Below, piece by piece: positions 50,890-62,569 of a DNA stretch of 64,000 bases; positions within the stretch are counted from its first letter, which is position 1, and each line of letters opens with the position of its first letter. This stretch comes from Salvelinus alpinus (Eukaryota; Chordata; Actinopteri; Salmoniformes; Salmonidae), in assembly GCF_045679555.1 (NCBI RefSeq), contig NC_092099.1, positions 7,808,576 to 7,872,575 of the forward strand. Reading direction: 5' to 3'. The translations under genes and the position numbers were made by a program. The notes beneath the pieces were generated by a model, which saw nothing but the letters and a program-made list of their open reading frames with translations, searched no databases and was not told where the DNA came from.

Positions 50890-52730
50890 TTATGGTAAAT
50901 GGAGAATAAGTGTAGCCAGTTATAATTGTAATGGCTTAGCAGATAATAAGAAAAGACGATCAGTATTTACCTGGCTAAAAGAGAAGGGATGAAATATCTA
51001 TTGTTCACAGTAAACTCCTTCAACAATTTTAGATGAAGTTGTATGGAAAAAGGACTTGGGGAGGGGGGGTGATATATAATTCTCCCATGGGCAAAGAAAC
51101 TCAAAAGGTGTGATGCTATTAATTAACAATTTTTTTTTATCCGAATGTGCAAATTCTCCAAACAGATTGACAAGGTAGATTGGATCTTTTGAATATGTTA
51201 TTAGACCATAAACTGATTTGGCTCATTAATCTGTACGGTCCAAATAATGATGATCCATGCTTCTTTGAAAATATATATAATAACTTATCAAGCCTACAAG
51301 CAATGCAAGACTCTACTATTATGGTGGGAGATTATAATACAGTTTTAAATACCTCAATGGGTGGTAAAGGAAATCACATTACAAACTACAGTATCACCCT
51401 CACGCATTTAAGGAAATCACGAATATCATGGATGTATTGGAACTAGTGGATATATGGAGGCTTAAATATCCTGACCTAGTGAGATATACATGGCGGAGGC
51501 TTAGTCAAGCTAGTCGTCTTAACTACTTTCTTATGTCATTCTCGCTGGCACCAAAAGTTATAAAAAGTTTTGATAGGGGACAAAATGCGCTAGGACCATC
51601 TAATAATTGGCATATACATTACTCTGACAGAATTTCCACGTGGACGAGGATGTTGGAAATTGAATCAAAGCTATTCTATTGGATGACAACTTGTTTTTAA
51701 CCAGGACAGAATCATTTATAACTGACTTTTTCCAACATGACGTAGGTACAGCAGATCACCTTATTGTATGGGAGCTTTTATATGTGCCTTTAGAGGCCAA
51801 TGCAATACTCATCTTTAAAACAAAAGCAATTTAGGTCAAAAGAGTTCATATTAACAAAGGAAATAGAGAGACTAACAGTACAGATAGCAATAAAAACTGT
51901 ACCATAGAGGCACAGAATAAGTTATAGGAAAAACAAAAAACATGTGTAATATATTAGTGTAATATATTATAAAAAATAAAGTGAACTGGATGCAATATTG
52001 GGAAAAATGCACCAAATTATTTTTAATCTTCAACATGGAAATGCTATCAAAAATAATTTACTATAACTTGTTACAAATGATGGAGTCACCCATGATTCAC
52101 CAACCATATTTTGAAAGGGGAAGCAAAGTACTTTAAATGTAGGTTTTCATTACAGTTTCCTCCATCTCCACTAACCAAAGTTAATTGTAAGGATTTTTTT
52201 TCTATTCATAATGTAAAATTAACAGCTGTACAGAAAGACTCATGTGAACGCCAAATTACAGGTGAGCAACTTGATACAGTTAAAGCCTGTAAGTCCGGGA
52301 AAACTCCAGGGCTGGATGGCATACCAGTGGAGGTATACCAAACTTTTCTTCATGTACTCAGAGGACCATTATTAAGTTTTAACCACTCCTATAAAAATGG
52401 TAGATTACCAGATACTCAACAAGAAGGTCTGATTTTTAAAAAACATAATTGGAGGCTCCTTACACTTAGTGCATAGAATTAAAAAGGTACTGTCCGATAT
52501 TATTCATCCTAATCAGAAAGCTTTTTTACATGGATGAGACATTGGAGAGAATATAAGACAAGTAGTGGAAACACTAGAACACTATGAAAAGTCTGGGAAA
52601 CCAGGCTTAGTAGACAAAGCTGTCGTTGAAAAGGCTTTTGATGAATTATGACTGGAATTTATTTGTAAATGCCTGGAATATTTCCATTTTGGAGAAGCTA
52701 TTATACAATGGGTTAAAGTTATGTATAGTA
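50890..52730 (+). pseudogene. L1-like ORF2, endonuclease and first RT part
   Basis: 51180-51446 carries INLYGPNNDDPCFFENIYNN and IMVGDYNTVLNTSMGGKG (endonuclease GD-x-N motif). 52111-52476 carries KACKSGKTPGLDGIPVEVYQ, the conserved start of the RT domain. The text around 52570-52700 gives SGKPGLV-type then KAFDEL and WVKVMY, i.e. RT motif A and following. Stops and frameshifts throughout. Confidence 0.8.
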
Positions 52731-52862
52731 ACCCCCCCACTCCAGCAGGTATATTTCACTGGTCATCCCCAAAGCCAACACTTCCTTTGGCCGCCTTTCC
52801 TTCCAGTTCTCTGCTGCCAGTGACTGGAACGAATTGCAAAAATCACTGAAGCTGGAGTCTTA

Positions 52863-54093
52863 TACAGTGGGGCAAAAAAGTATTTAGTCAGCCACCAATT
52901 GTGCAAGTTCTCCCACTTAAAACGATGAGAGAGGCCTGTAATTTTCATCATAGGTACACTTCAACTATGACAGACAAAATGAGGGAAAAAAATCTTGAAA
53001 ATCACATTGTAGGATTTTTTATGAATTTATTTGCAAATTATGGTGGAAAATAAGTATTTGGTCAATAAGAAAAGTTTATCTCAATACTTTTTTATATACC
53101 CTTTGTTGGCAATGACAGAGGTCAAATGTTTTCTGTAAGTCTTCACAAGGTTTTCACACACTGTTGCTGGTATTTTGGCCCATTCCTCCATGCAGATCTC
53201 CTCTAGAGCAGTGATGTTTTGGGGCTGTTGCTGGGCAACACGGACTTTCAACTCCCTCCAAAGATTTTCTATGGGGTTGAGATCTGGAGACTGGCTAGGC
53301 CACTCCAGGACCTTGAAATGCTTCTTACGAAGCCACTCCTTCGTTGCCCGGGCGGTGTGTTTGGGATCATTGTCATGCTGAAAGACCCAGCCACGTTTCA
53401 TCTTCAATGCCCTTGCTGATGGTAGGCTTTGTTACTTTGGTCCCAGCTCTCTGCAGGTCATTCACTAGGCCCCCCCGTGTGGTTCTGGGATTTTTGCTCA
53501 CCGTTCTTGTGATCATTTTGACCCCACGGGGTGAGATCTTGCGTGGAGCCCCAGATCGAGGGAGATTATCAGTGGTCTTGTATGTCTTCCATTTCCTAAT
53601 AATTGCTCCCACAGTTGATTTCTTCAAACCAAGCTGCTTACCTATTGCAGATTCAGTCTTCCCAGCCTGGTGCAGGTCTACAATTTTGTTTCTGGTGTCC
53701 TTTGACAGCTCTTTGGTTTTGGCCATAGTGGAGTTTGGAGTGTGACTGTTTGAGGTTGTGGACAGGTGTCTTTTATACTGATAACAAGTTCAAACAGGTG
53801 CCATTAATACAGGTAACGAGTGGAGGACAGAGGAGCCTCTTAAAGAAGAAGTTACAGGTCTGTGAGAGCCAGAAATCTTGCTTGTTTGTAGGTGACCAAA
53901 TACTTATTTTCCACCATAATTTGCAAATAAATTCATTAAAAATCCTACAATGTGATTTTCAAGATTTTTTTTCTCATTTTGTCTGTCATAGTTGAAGTGT
54001 ACCTATGATGAAAATTACAGGCCTCTCTCATCTTTTTAAGTGGGAGAACTTGCACAATTGGGGACTGACTAAATACTTTTTTGCCCCACTGTA
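52863..54093 (-). mobile_element. Tc1-like transposon with internal deletion
   Basis: Terminal inverted repeats of about 200 bases start TACAGTGGGGCAAAAAAGTA. The two arms are near-identical, suggesting a recent copy. TA at both sides. 1231 bases in place of about 1.6 kb. Confidence 0.92.
53081..53726 (-). pseudogene. Tc1-like transposase, middle deleted
   Basis: From 53726: [20 protein letters not shown], then a helix-turn-helix and basic region [20 protein letters not shown], up to VTKPTISKG. It jumps, out of frame, to [20 protein letters not shown] (second Asp), [20 protein letters not shown] (Glu), ending at 53081. By comparison with relatives about 180 codons, including the first catalytic Asp (W-SDET), are missing. 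The copy is non-autonomous. Confidence 0.9.
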
Positions 54094-54139
54094 TCTCCCT
54101 CTCTAACTTTCAGCATCAGCTGTCAGAGCAGCATACTGA

Positions 54140-54530
54140 TCAGCTGTTCTGCCTGCGGTTATGGAACCGCCACCTGTCCCAGACCTGTTGTTTTTCAACT
54201 CTTGATGATCGGCTATGAAAAGCCAACTGAAAATTATTCATGATTATTATTTGACCATGCTTGTCACTTATGAACATTTTTGAACATCTTGGCATAGTTC
54301 TGTTATAATCTCCACCCGGCACAGCCAGAAGAGGACTGGCCACCCCTCATAGCCTGGTTCCTCTCTAGGTTTCTTCCTAGGTTTTGGCCTTTCTAGGGAG
54401 TTTTTCCTAGCCACCGTGCTTCTACACCTGCATTACTAGCTGTTTGGGGTTTTAGGCTGGGTGTCTGTACAGCACTTCGAGATATTAGCTGATGTACGAA
54501 GGGCTATATAAAATAAAATTGATTGAAATT
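54140..54530 (+). mobile_element. Second LINE tail nested in the first
   Basis: Contains TAGTTCTGTTATAATCTCCA, CTAGGTTTCTTCCTAGGTTT, TGTACAGCACTTCGAGATAT and ends ATAAAATTGATTGAAATTGA. This is a common fish LINE 3' end. The outer LINE 3' UTR continues at 54531 (CTGTACCTGTACACAGCC). Confidence 0.7.
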
Positions 54531-54935
54531 GACTGTACCTGTACACAGCCAATCTGTAAATATCACACCCAACTACCTCATCCCCATATTGTTACTTATC
54601 CTCTTGCTCTTTTGCACCGCAGTATCTCTACTTGCACATCATCATCTGCACATCTATCACTCCAGTGTTAATGCTAAATTGTAATTATTTTGCCTCTATG
54701 GCCTATTTATTGCCTTACCTCCCTACTCTTTTACATTTGCACACACTGTACATATATTTTTCTATTGTGTTATTGACTGTATGTTTGTTTATGTGTAACT
54801 CTATGTTGTTGTTTTTGTCGCACTGCTTTGCTTTATCTTGGCCAGGTCGCAGTTGTAAATGAGAACTTGTTCTCAACTGGCCTACCTGGTTAAATAAAGG
54901 TGAAATAAAAATAAATAAAAAAGTAAATAATGGCT

Positions 54936-55505
54936 ACTTCTCAGAAAATATTGAACTGTCAAGAGGAGTAAAACAAGGTTGTCCACTATCGGCAAATCTA
55001 TTTATTATGGCCATTGAAATGTTAGCTATTAAAATCAGAACAATAATATCAAGGAGCTAGAAATCCAGGGCTTAAAAACAAAGGTGTCATTGTATGCTGA
55101 TGATAGATGTTTTCTTTTAAATCCACAATTTGGATCCCTCCAAAGCCTCGTAGAGGATCTAGATAATTGTTCTAAACTCTCTGAATTACAACCAAATGGT
55201 GTGTACTATACTGTACTATATTACGTATTGGATCACCAATAATACAACGTTTAGATTACCGTGTAGTTTACCAATAAAATGGTCTGATGGTGAAGTGGAC
55301 ATACTTGGTATTCATATCCCAAAATAAAAAAAGTATCTCACTACAATACATTTTAATAGAAAGTTAGCAGAAATAGATATTGTTATCAAGGAAAGGAAAA
55401 TACCTGGCTATTTGTGGAAAAATCACCCTAATTTAACTCTTTAGTCATGTCCCAGTTTATCTATTTGCTTATGGCTCTGCCAATACCTAATGACTTGTTT
55501 TTAAA
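54936..55505 (+). pseudogene. L1-like ORF2, second RT part
   Basis: Reads GYFSENIELSRGVKQGCPLS and ANLFIMAIEMLAI (RT motif B, GVKQGCPLS), then VIVSLYADD (the catalytic Y-A-DD; the A is as in L1). Further frames are broken. Confidence 0.8.
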
Positions 55506-55509
55506 ATTA

Positions 55510-56462
55510 TACTGAACAAAAATATAAATTCAACATGCAACAATTTCAACGATTTTGCTAAGTTACTGTTCATATAAGGAAATAAGTCAATTGAAATAAA
55601 TTCATTAGGCCCTAATCTATGGATTTCACATGACTGGGCAGGGGCACATCCATGGGTGGGCCTGGGAGCGCATAGGCCCACCCACTGGGGAGCCAGGCCC
55701 AGCCAATCAGAATGAGTTGTTCCACACAAAAGGGCTTTATTACAGACAGAAATACTATTCAGTTTAATCAGCTGTTCGGGTGACTGGTCTCAGATGATCC
55801 TGCAGCTGAAGAAGCCGGATGTGGAGGTCCTGGGGTGGAGTGGTTACACGTTGTCTGCGGTTGTGAGGTTGGTTGGACACACTGCCAAGTTCTGTAATAT
55901 GACGTTGCAGGAGGTTTATGGTAGAGAAATTGACATTTGTGTATTTGGTGTACATTCCTGCAGTCAGCATGCTAATTGCACCCTGCCTCAACTTGAGACA
56001 TCTGTGGCATTTTTCTGTGAGACATGACATTTACATTGTAGTCATTTAGCAGACGCTCTTATCCAGAGCGACTTACAGTAGCGAGTAGATACATCTTTGT
56101 ACTTTTTCCGGTACTGGTCCCCCGTGGGAATCGAACCCACAACCCTGGCGTTGCAAGTGCTATGCTCTACCAACTGAGCCACTGAGCCAAAACTGCACAT
56201 TTTAGAGTGGCCTTTTGTTGTCCCCAGCACAAGGTGCACCTGTGTAATGACCACACTGTTTAATGATATGCCACAACTGTCAGGTGGATGGATTATCTTG
56301 GAAAAGGAGAAATGCTCACTAACAGGGATGTAAACAAATTTGTGCACACATTTTGAGATAAATAAGCTTTTTGTGCATATGGAAAATATCTGTGATATTT
56401 TATTTCAGCTCATGAAACATTGGACCAACACTTTACATGTTGTGTTTATTTTTTGTTCAGTC
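55510..56462. mobile_element. Internally deleted Tc1-like element with nested SINE
   Basis: Ends ATACTGAACAAAAATATAAA and TTATTTTTTGTTCAGTCTAT, the same family as 15422-16136 in the other orientation. CATGACTGGGCAGGGGCACA lies near the left end. Interrupted at about 56026-56189 by a SINE. Confidence 0.85.
56026..56189 (-). mobile_element. tRNA-derived SINE (HpaI-like tail)
   Basis: On the minus strand from 56189: TGGCTCAGTTGGTAGAGCAT (A box), TTGTGGGTTCGATTCCCAC (B box), then CTGTAAGTCGCTCTGGATAA and GCGTCTGCTAAATGAC. The head resembles tRNA-Ala (TGC at the anticodon position) but lacks a paired acceptor stem and is fused to the SINE tail, so it is not a tRNA gene. Confidence 0.82.
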
Positions 56463-56464
56463 TA

Positions 56465-57735
56465 TATGAGTAAAACATATTCTATTTTATTTGGAATGGT
56501 AAGCCAGACAAAATTAAACTGGCCTATTTATATAATGAATATGAATTTGGAGGGCAGAAATGATTAAATATTAAAGCATTAGTGAAGACATCACAACTCA
56601 CTAAAGGCTTCAGTCATACAAAAGCTATACTTAAATCCGAACTGGTTCTCTAGCAGATAAGTAAGAATGGCTCACCCCATGCTCAATAATGACCCTTTTC
56701 CCTTATTCAGATAACAACTTTTTACTTTCGGTTATTTGAAAATGAAATAATCTCCAAAATATAGCCATTTTTAAAACAAGCCATCGAAAATTGGTTGCAA
56801 TTTCAGTTTAATCCACCAGTAAAGATAGAACAAATATTACAATAAATATTATGGTTAAACTCAAATACACTAATTGATCAAATAAACTATTGTTTTGGAA
56901 AAACTGTTTTAAAAAGGGTATAATCTTTGTAAATGAAATCATAAACAGGACGGGTGGAGTTATGTCACACATGCAGCGAACAAAAATATATGGACATGTC
57001 TGCTCTACTCAAAATTACAACCAACTAATTGCAGCATTACTGCAAAAATGGAAGAGGCAAGTTGAAGGGGGGAAAAGTAAGGAACTTGTCTGTCTTCCCT
57101 GTGTTAAAGACTAAAATGGTTAAAGAAAATTGTGACAAATAAAAAAGTATACTAGTTTCATTTAAGGACAAAAAAAATACAGATTTGCCATACAGATTGC
57201 TAAATAGTTCGGAAGAGATTTTCGACGTATCGATTCCATAGCACATGATTTATGGACTGATACACAAAACAACGCTGGATTCAAATCTTAGTTTTTCAAT
57301 TTAAATTATTATACAAAATTCTTGCAACAAATAGAATGTTTTATGTATCGGGGATACAACCATCCCAGCTCTGTAGAATTTGCTATGAAGAGACCCGAAT
57401 CATTAGATAATATATTTTGGTACTGTCCAAGCTTGTTTTTGGTCTCAGGTTCAGGAATGGCTGAAGAATTGCAACATTTACCTGGAACTCTACAAATAAC
57501 ACTGCTGGGTGATCTGAAAAGTCATAGTCAATTGATAAACATATTTGCGAAGAGTATTATTATATTATTTATCTTTAATGTAAAAACCTACAGAAACTAT
57601 GAGAATAGAAAGGTTCAGAACTTTTCTGAAACATCACAGCCCAGTTGAAAAATATATGGCAAATAGAAATCAAAACTGGATGGTCTTCAGAGACAGATGG
57701 GAGGGGTTGATGGTAGCTGAAGGACGGGACTAAAA
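56465..57735 (+). pseudogene. L1-like ORF2, C-terminal region
   Basis: 57322-57440 carries RICYEE-type and YRGYNHPSSVEFAMKRPESL in neighbouring frames, matching the Cys/His end of fish L1 ORF2 (compare 33390-33480), ending with KYMANRNQNWMVFRDRWEGL near 57700. Strongly decayed. Confidence 0.6.
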
Positions 57736-57906
57736 CAAACAAAAGATAACTCATGTAAAATATACTGTGTCTGTAAAATGTATATAGTATGTACTGTATA
57801 AGCTGGAAGTAGACGCATAAGTGTTGTTGTCCAATAGTTTACCCCCTTTAGGGGAGGGGTGATAGGGTTCGGGAAAAATAAAGGAAAATATATTCTAAAA
57901 AAGATA

Positions 57907-59469
57907 TACAGTACCAGTCAAAAGTTTGGACACACCTACTCATTAAAGGGTTTTTCTTTATTTTTACTTTTTTCTACATTGTACAATATTAGTGAGGACA
58001 TCACAACTATGAAATAACACATATGGAATCATGTAGTAAACCAAAAAGTTTTTATATTTTATATTTGAGATTCTTCGAAGTAGCCACCCTTTAACTTGAT
58101 GACAGCTTTGCACACTCTTGGCATTCTCTCAACCACCTTCACCTGGAATGCTTTTCCCACAGTCTTGAAGGAGTTTCCATGTATGCTGAGCATTTGTTGG
58201 CCTCTTTTCCTTCACTCTGCGGTCCAACTCATCTCAAACCATCTCAATTGGGTTGAGGTCAGGTGATTGTGGAGGCCAGGTCATCTGATGCAGCACTCCA
58301 TCACTCTCCTTCTTGGTCAAATAGCCATTACACAGCATGGAGGTGTGTTTGGTCATTGTCTTGTTGAAAAAGAAATGATAGTCCCACTAAGCGCAAACCA
58401 GATGGGATGGTGTATCGCTGCAAAATACTGTGGTTACCATGCTGGTTAAGTGTGCCTTGAATTCTAAATAAATCACAGACAGTGTCACCAGCAAAGAACC
58501 CCCACATCATCACACATGCAGAGTGGGAACCACATGGGAACCACACATGCAGAGATCGTCCGTTCACCTACTCTGCGTCTCACAAAGACACGGTGGTTGG
58601 AACCAAAAATCTCAAATTTGGACTCATCGGATGAAAGGTCAGATTTCCACCGGTCTAATTTCCATTGCTTGTATTTCTTGGTGCAAGCAAGTTTATTTTT
58701 CTTATTGGTGTCCTTCAGTAGTGGCTTCTTTGCAGCAATTCGACCATGAAGGTCTGATTCACGCTGTCTCTCAACAGTTGATGTTGAGATGTGTATGTTA
58801 ATTGAACTCTGTGAAGCATTTATTTGGGCTGCAATTTCTGAGGCTGGTAACTCTAATGAACTTAAACTCTGGGTCTTCCTTTTCCTGTGGCGGTCCTCAT
58901 GAGAGCCAGTTTCATCATAGCGCTTGATGGTTTTTGCAACTACACTTGAAGAAACTTTCAAAGTTCTTGAAATGTTCCTGATTGACTGACCTTCATGTCT
59001 TATGGTAATGATGGACTGTCGTTTCTCTTTGCTTATTTGAGCTGTTCTTGCCATAATATGGACTTGGACTTTTACCAAATAGGGCTATCTTCTGTATACC
59101 ACCCTACCTTGTCACAACACAACTGATTGGCTCAAACACATTAAGAAGGAAATAAATTCTGCAAATTAACTTTTAAGAAGGCACACCTGTTAATTGAAAT
59201 GCATTCCAGGTGACTACCTCATGAAGCTGGTTAAGAGAATGCCAAGAGTGTGCAAAGCTGTCATCAAGGCAAAGGGTGGTTACTTTGAAGCATCTCCAAT
59301 ATATAATATATTTCGAATTGTTTAACACTTTTTATGTTACTACATGATTCCATGTGTTATTTCATAGTTTTACTGTTTCTTCACTATTATTCTACTATGT
59401 AGAAAATAGTAAAAATAAAGAAAAACCCTTGAATGAGTGGGTGTGTCCAAACTTTTGACTGGTACAGTA
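57907..59469 (-). mobile_element. Near-full-length Tc1-like transposon
   Basis: TACAGTACCAGTCAAAAGTT at the left and its inverse AACTTTTGACTGGTACAGTA at the right, 1563 bases. Inserted in the 3' end of the L1-like element, whose tail resumes at 59470. Confidence 0.93.
58140..59078 (-). pseudogene. Tc1-like transposase, frameshifted
   Basis: Starts at 59078 or at the internal MARTAQISKEKRQSIITIRH (about 59054). Contains RNISRTLKVSSSVVAKTIKR (helix-turn-helix), [20 protein letters not shown], and [20 protein letters not shown], where the usual WSDES has become SSDES. 197 codons are open before a small duplication near 58530 shifts the frame to [20 protein letters not shown] and LSFLFQQDNDQTHLHAV (second Asp). 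The Glu region near 58250 is out of frame. Confidence 0.88.
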
Positions 59470-59590
59470 TATTTATAAAAAAATATATATGTGGGATTGG
59501 AAATAATGCAGACAATTACATTGATAGAAGCCACAATCTATTTGCAATATTAAAGCTGATCCACCCAAAAAAAACTAAAAAATCAAAAAG

Positions 59591-60991
59591 CTGTGATAAA
59601 TGGAAAAGCACTGAGATGGGGATATGAATGATATTCTGAATGAGACATAGCTGAGATGTAGTGAGACTGGTATGGAATACATTGAATGAAACAGTGATAT
59701 CTGTGAATGAAACAGCAATGTGATACTTTGTGACACAAAGCACCAGGCTGCCATAGGTTAGCCCGAGTGTCAAGGTCAGTCAGTGTGACAAGTGAATGGA
59801 GAGCAGGGAAAGGGGGGGATGGAGTGTCCAGTATGATGGTTAGACAAGCTCTGAGAAGAGGGGCTCCCTCAGCAGGGTTGAGAAGAGGTTATGGCTAAAC
59901 GTCATGGAAAGAAATCAGTGAGGGAGCAATGTGAAAATGATTTTAGTAAAGTACAGTATTATGTAAACCTTTGATACAGCTCAGAAATTTCTATGCTTAT
60001 GTAACCACAAGCTGTCACACAGTGAATCCGTTGTTCTTAGTACTTTTCTCTAATAAATACATTGAATTAAATGTATCTATGTGGATAAAGTACTATGAAA
60101 CTACAACTGTGTAGCATTGTTGCATTAATGAATTGCGTTACTTTCCTTTATTGTTTTATTTATTTCTATCCCCCATTTCTTTCTAGCTAAAATGCATGGA
60201 ATTTGTTTGTAATTTCCTCCTAGTCCAGCATACTGTTAGTGGCCTCACTCCTCCTTTTCATTTGCTGGGTAGGTTTCAGGTCAGTGACAGGGTTAATTTC
60301 CAATATCCAAGACTCTCTCTGAAAGTGTTGCCTGGCAAGACTGTCAAAGGCCTGGTCACAGTTAGCTGGGTTGGACTAATATCCGTGCCACATGCATTAA
60401 GCAGAGAAGGGTTGCTATGGAAATGACTGGGCAAAATGTCACTGAGTACGGCGTTTTGGGAAACACGGTCAGTGTCTCTCAAACATCCATCGCTCCAAGG
60501 GAAAGCAATTATAAATCAGTAAACAAGGATCTGCCAGTTTAATGAGGAGTAAGAGCGCAAATGTCAGCTAGCATGATGGTTGTTTGCAAAGGTTACTAAC
60601 TGATGGGCAAAGCATTCACCAGTAGAGACATTTAAAGCATGGATACAATGGGCGATTGATGGGCCCTTTGTAGGCTACTTGTTGTTAGTTAGGAGGTTTT
60701 GATAATGTGGTTACACTATGCATTCATAATTCTTACATGATGGCTAAGTCAGCTGTGAAATAGTCATGCCTTATGTGTCCCTTAGAATAAAGTGTTACTT
60801 TGTTGTGTTGGCTGACACACTATCCTGGTTGTCGATCTGCAGCGCATCTAATATCAGCCTCATGACTTGTGCTATTATGCATTTCTCCCTCTATTGATAA
60901 ACTACAGGAATGTTTCTTGGCATTGCAACCATTGGGCAGGCCACCTAAGCCTTTCTTTGGGCCACCTTAGTCCAAACAGTGTAAAAAAATA
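59591..60991. other. Gene-free stretch
   Basis: Degenerate repetition at 59600-59720 (AATGAGACAT, GAGATGTAGTGAGAC, GAATGAAACAG) similar to 48390-48490. No other feature. Confidence 0.4.
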
Positions 60992-62544
60992 TACAGCACC
61001 GTTCAAAAGTTTGGGGTCACTTAGAAATGTCCTTGTTTTCCAAGTAAACTTACATGAAATAAGTTGCAAAATGAATAGTAAATATAGTCAAGACGTTGAC
61101 AAGGTTATAAATAATGATTTTTAATTGAAATAATAATTGTGTACTTCAAACTTTGCTTTACTCAAATAATCCTCCATTTGCAGCAATTACAGCCTTGCAG
61201 GCCTTTGGCATTCTAGTTGTCAATTTGTTGAGGTAATCTGAAGAGATTTCACCCCATGCTTCCTGAAGGACCTCCCACAAATTGGATTGGCTTGATGGGT
61301 ACTTCTTACGTACCATACTGTCAAGCTGCTCCCACAACAGCTCAATAGGGTTGAGATCCGGTGACTGTGCTGGCCAGCTGACTGCTTCTTCCCTAAATAG
61401 TTCTTGCATTGTTTGGAGCTGTGCTTTGGGTCCTTGTCCTGTTGTAGGAGGAAATTGGCTTCAATTAAGCGCCGTCCACAGGGTATGGCATGGCGTTGCA
61501 AAATGGAGTAATAGCCTCCCTTCTTCAAAATCCCTTAGACCCTGTTCAAATCCCCCAAAGCCCCCCCAGACCATCACATTGCCTCCACCATGCTTGACAG
61601 ATGGCGTCAAGGACTCCTCCAGCATCTTTTCATTTTTTCTGCATCTCACGAATGTTCTTCTTTGTGATCTGAACACCTCAAACTTAGATTTGTCTGTCCA
61701 TAACACTTTTTCCCGATCTTCCTTTGTCCAGTGTCTGTTCTTTTGCCCATCTTAATCTTTTCTTTTTATTGGCCAGTCTGAGATATGGCTTTTTCTTTGC
61801 AACTGCCTAGAAGGCCAGAATCCCAGAGTCGCCTCTTCACTGTTGAAGTTGAGACTGGTGTTTTGCGGGTACTATTTAATGAAGCTGCCAGTTGAGTACT
61901 TGTGAGGTGTCTGTTTCTCAAACTAGACACTCTAATGTACTTGTCCTCTTAATCAGTTGTGTACCGGGGCCTCCCACTCCTCTTTCTATTCTGGTTAGAG
62001 CCAGTTTGCGCTGTTCTGTGAAGGGAGTAGTATACAGCGTTGTACGAGATCTTCAGTTTCTTGGCAATTTCTCACATGGAATAGCCTTCATTTCTCAGAA
62101 CAAGAATAGACTGATGAGTTTCAGAAGAAGGTTATTTGTTTCTGGCCATTTTGGGCCTGTATTCGAACCCACAAATACTGATGCTCCAGATACTCAACTA
62201 GTCTAAAGAAGGACAGTTTTATTGCTTCTTTAGTCAGGACTACAGTTTTCAGCTGTGCTAACATAATTGCAAAAGGGTTTTCTAAATGATCAATTAGCCT
62301 TTTAAAATTATAAACTTGGATTAGCTAAAACAACGTCCCATTGACCACAGGAGTGATTGTTGCTGATAATGGGCCTCTGTACGCCTACGTAGATATTTCA
62401 TAAAAAATTGTCCGTTTCCAGCTACAATAGTAATTTACAACACTGTATTTATGATCAATTTTATGTTATTTTAATGGACAAAATATGTGCCTTTCTTTCA
62501 AAAACAAGGACATTTCTAAGCGACCAATTTTGATTGGTAGTGTA
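60992..62544 (-). mobile_element. Near-full-length Tc1-like transposon
   Basis: Left TACAGCACCGTTCAAAAGTT with CACTTAGAAATGTCCTTG. Right CAAGGACATTTCTAAGCGAC with GATTGGTAGTGTA. 1553 bases. A different Tc1 family from its neighbours on both sides. Confidence 0.92.
61158..62150 (-). pseudogene. Tc1-like transposase, frameshifted
   Basis: 61706-61461 holds VLWTDKSKFEVFRSQRRTFV (first Asp) and KHGGGNVMVWGGFGGF. 61528-61220 holds LLQQDKDPKHSSKQCKNYLG (second Asp). 61409-61158 holds [20 protein letters not shown] (Glu) and the C-terminus. The N-terminal part towards 62150 is only recoverable with frame changes. Confidence 0.88.
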
Positions 62545-62569
62545 AATACAAATAAATTATATATATATA

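Larger units (their letters stand above)
52738..54935 (+). mobile_element. LINE 3' fragment inserted in the L1-like element
   Basis: Begins CCAGCAGGTATATTTCACTG and matches 30980-31110 (SFGRLSFQFSAASDWNELQK), interrupted at 52863 by Tc1, resumes at 54094, is interrupted again by a second LINE tail (54140-54530), and ends with the CCTGGTTAAATAAAGGTG tail. Confidence 0.8.
50600..59590 (+). mobile_element. L1-like non-LTR retrotransposon, multiply interrupted
   Basis: ORF2 endonuclease begins about 50890 (SVASYNCNGLADNKKRRSVF across frame breaks), with LYGPNNDDPCFFENIYNNLS. RT pieces are at 52111-52730 and 54936-55500, the C-terminal region at 56465-57735, and the 3' end with A-rich tail at 57800-57906 and 59470-59585. 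Insertions: a LINE fragment (52738-54935) containing a Tc1 and a further tail, a deleted Tc1 (55510-56462) containing a SINE, and a Tc1 (57907-59469). No ORF1 recognised. Confidence 0.8.

Noticed and set aside
56108-56185. tRNA-Ala-like sequence on the minus strand
   Set aside because: A and B boxes are present but no acceptor stem pairs, and it is fused to a salmonid SINE tail; it is a SINE head.
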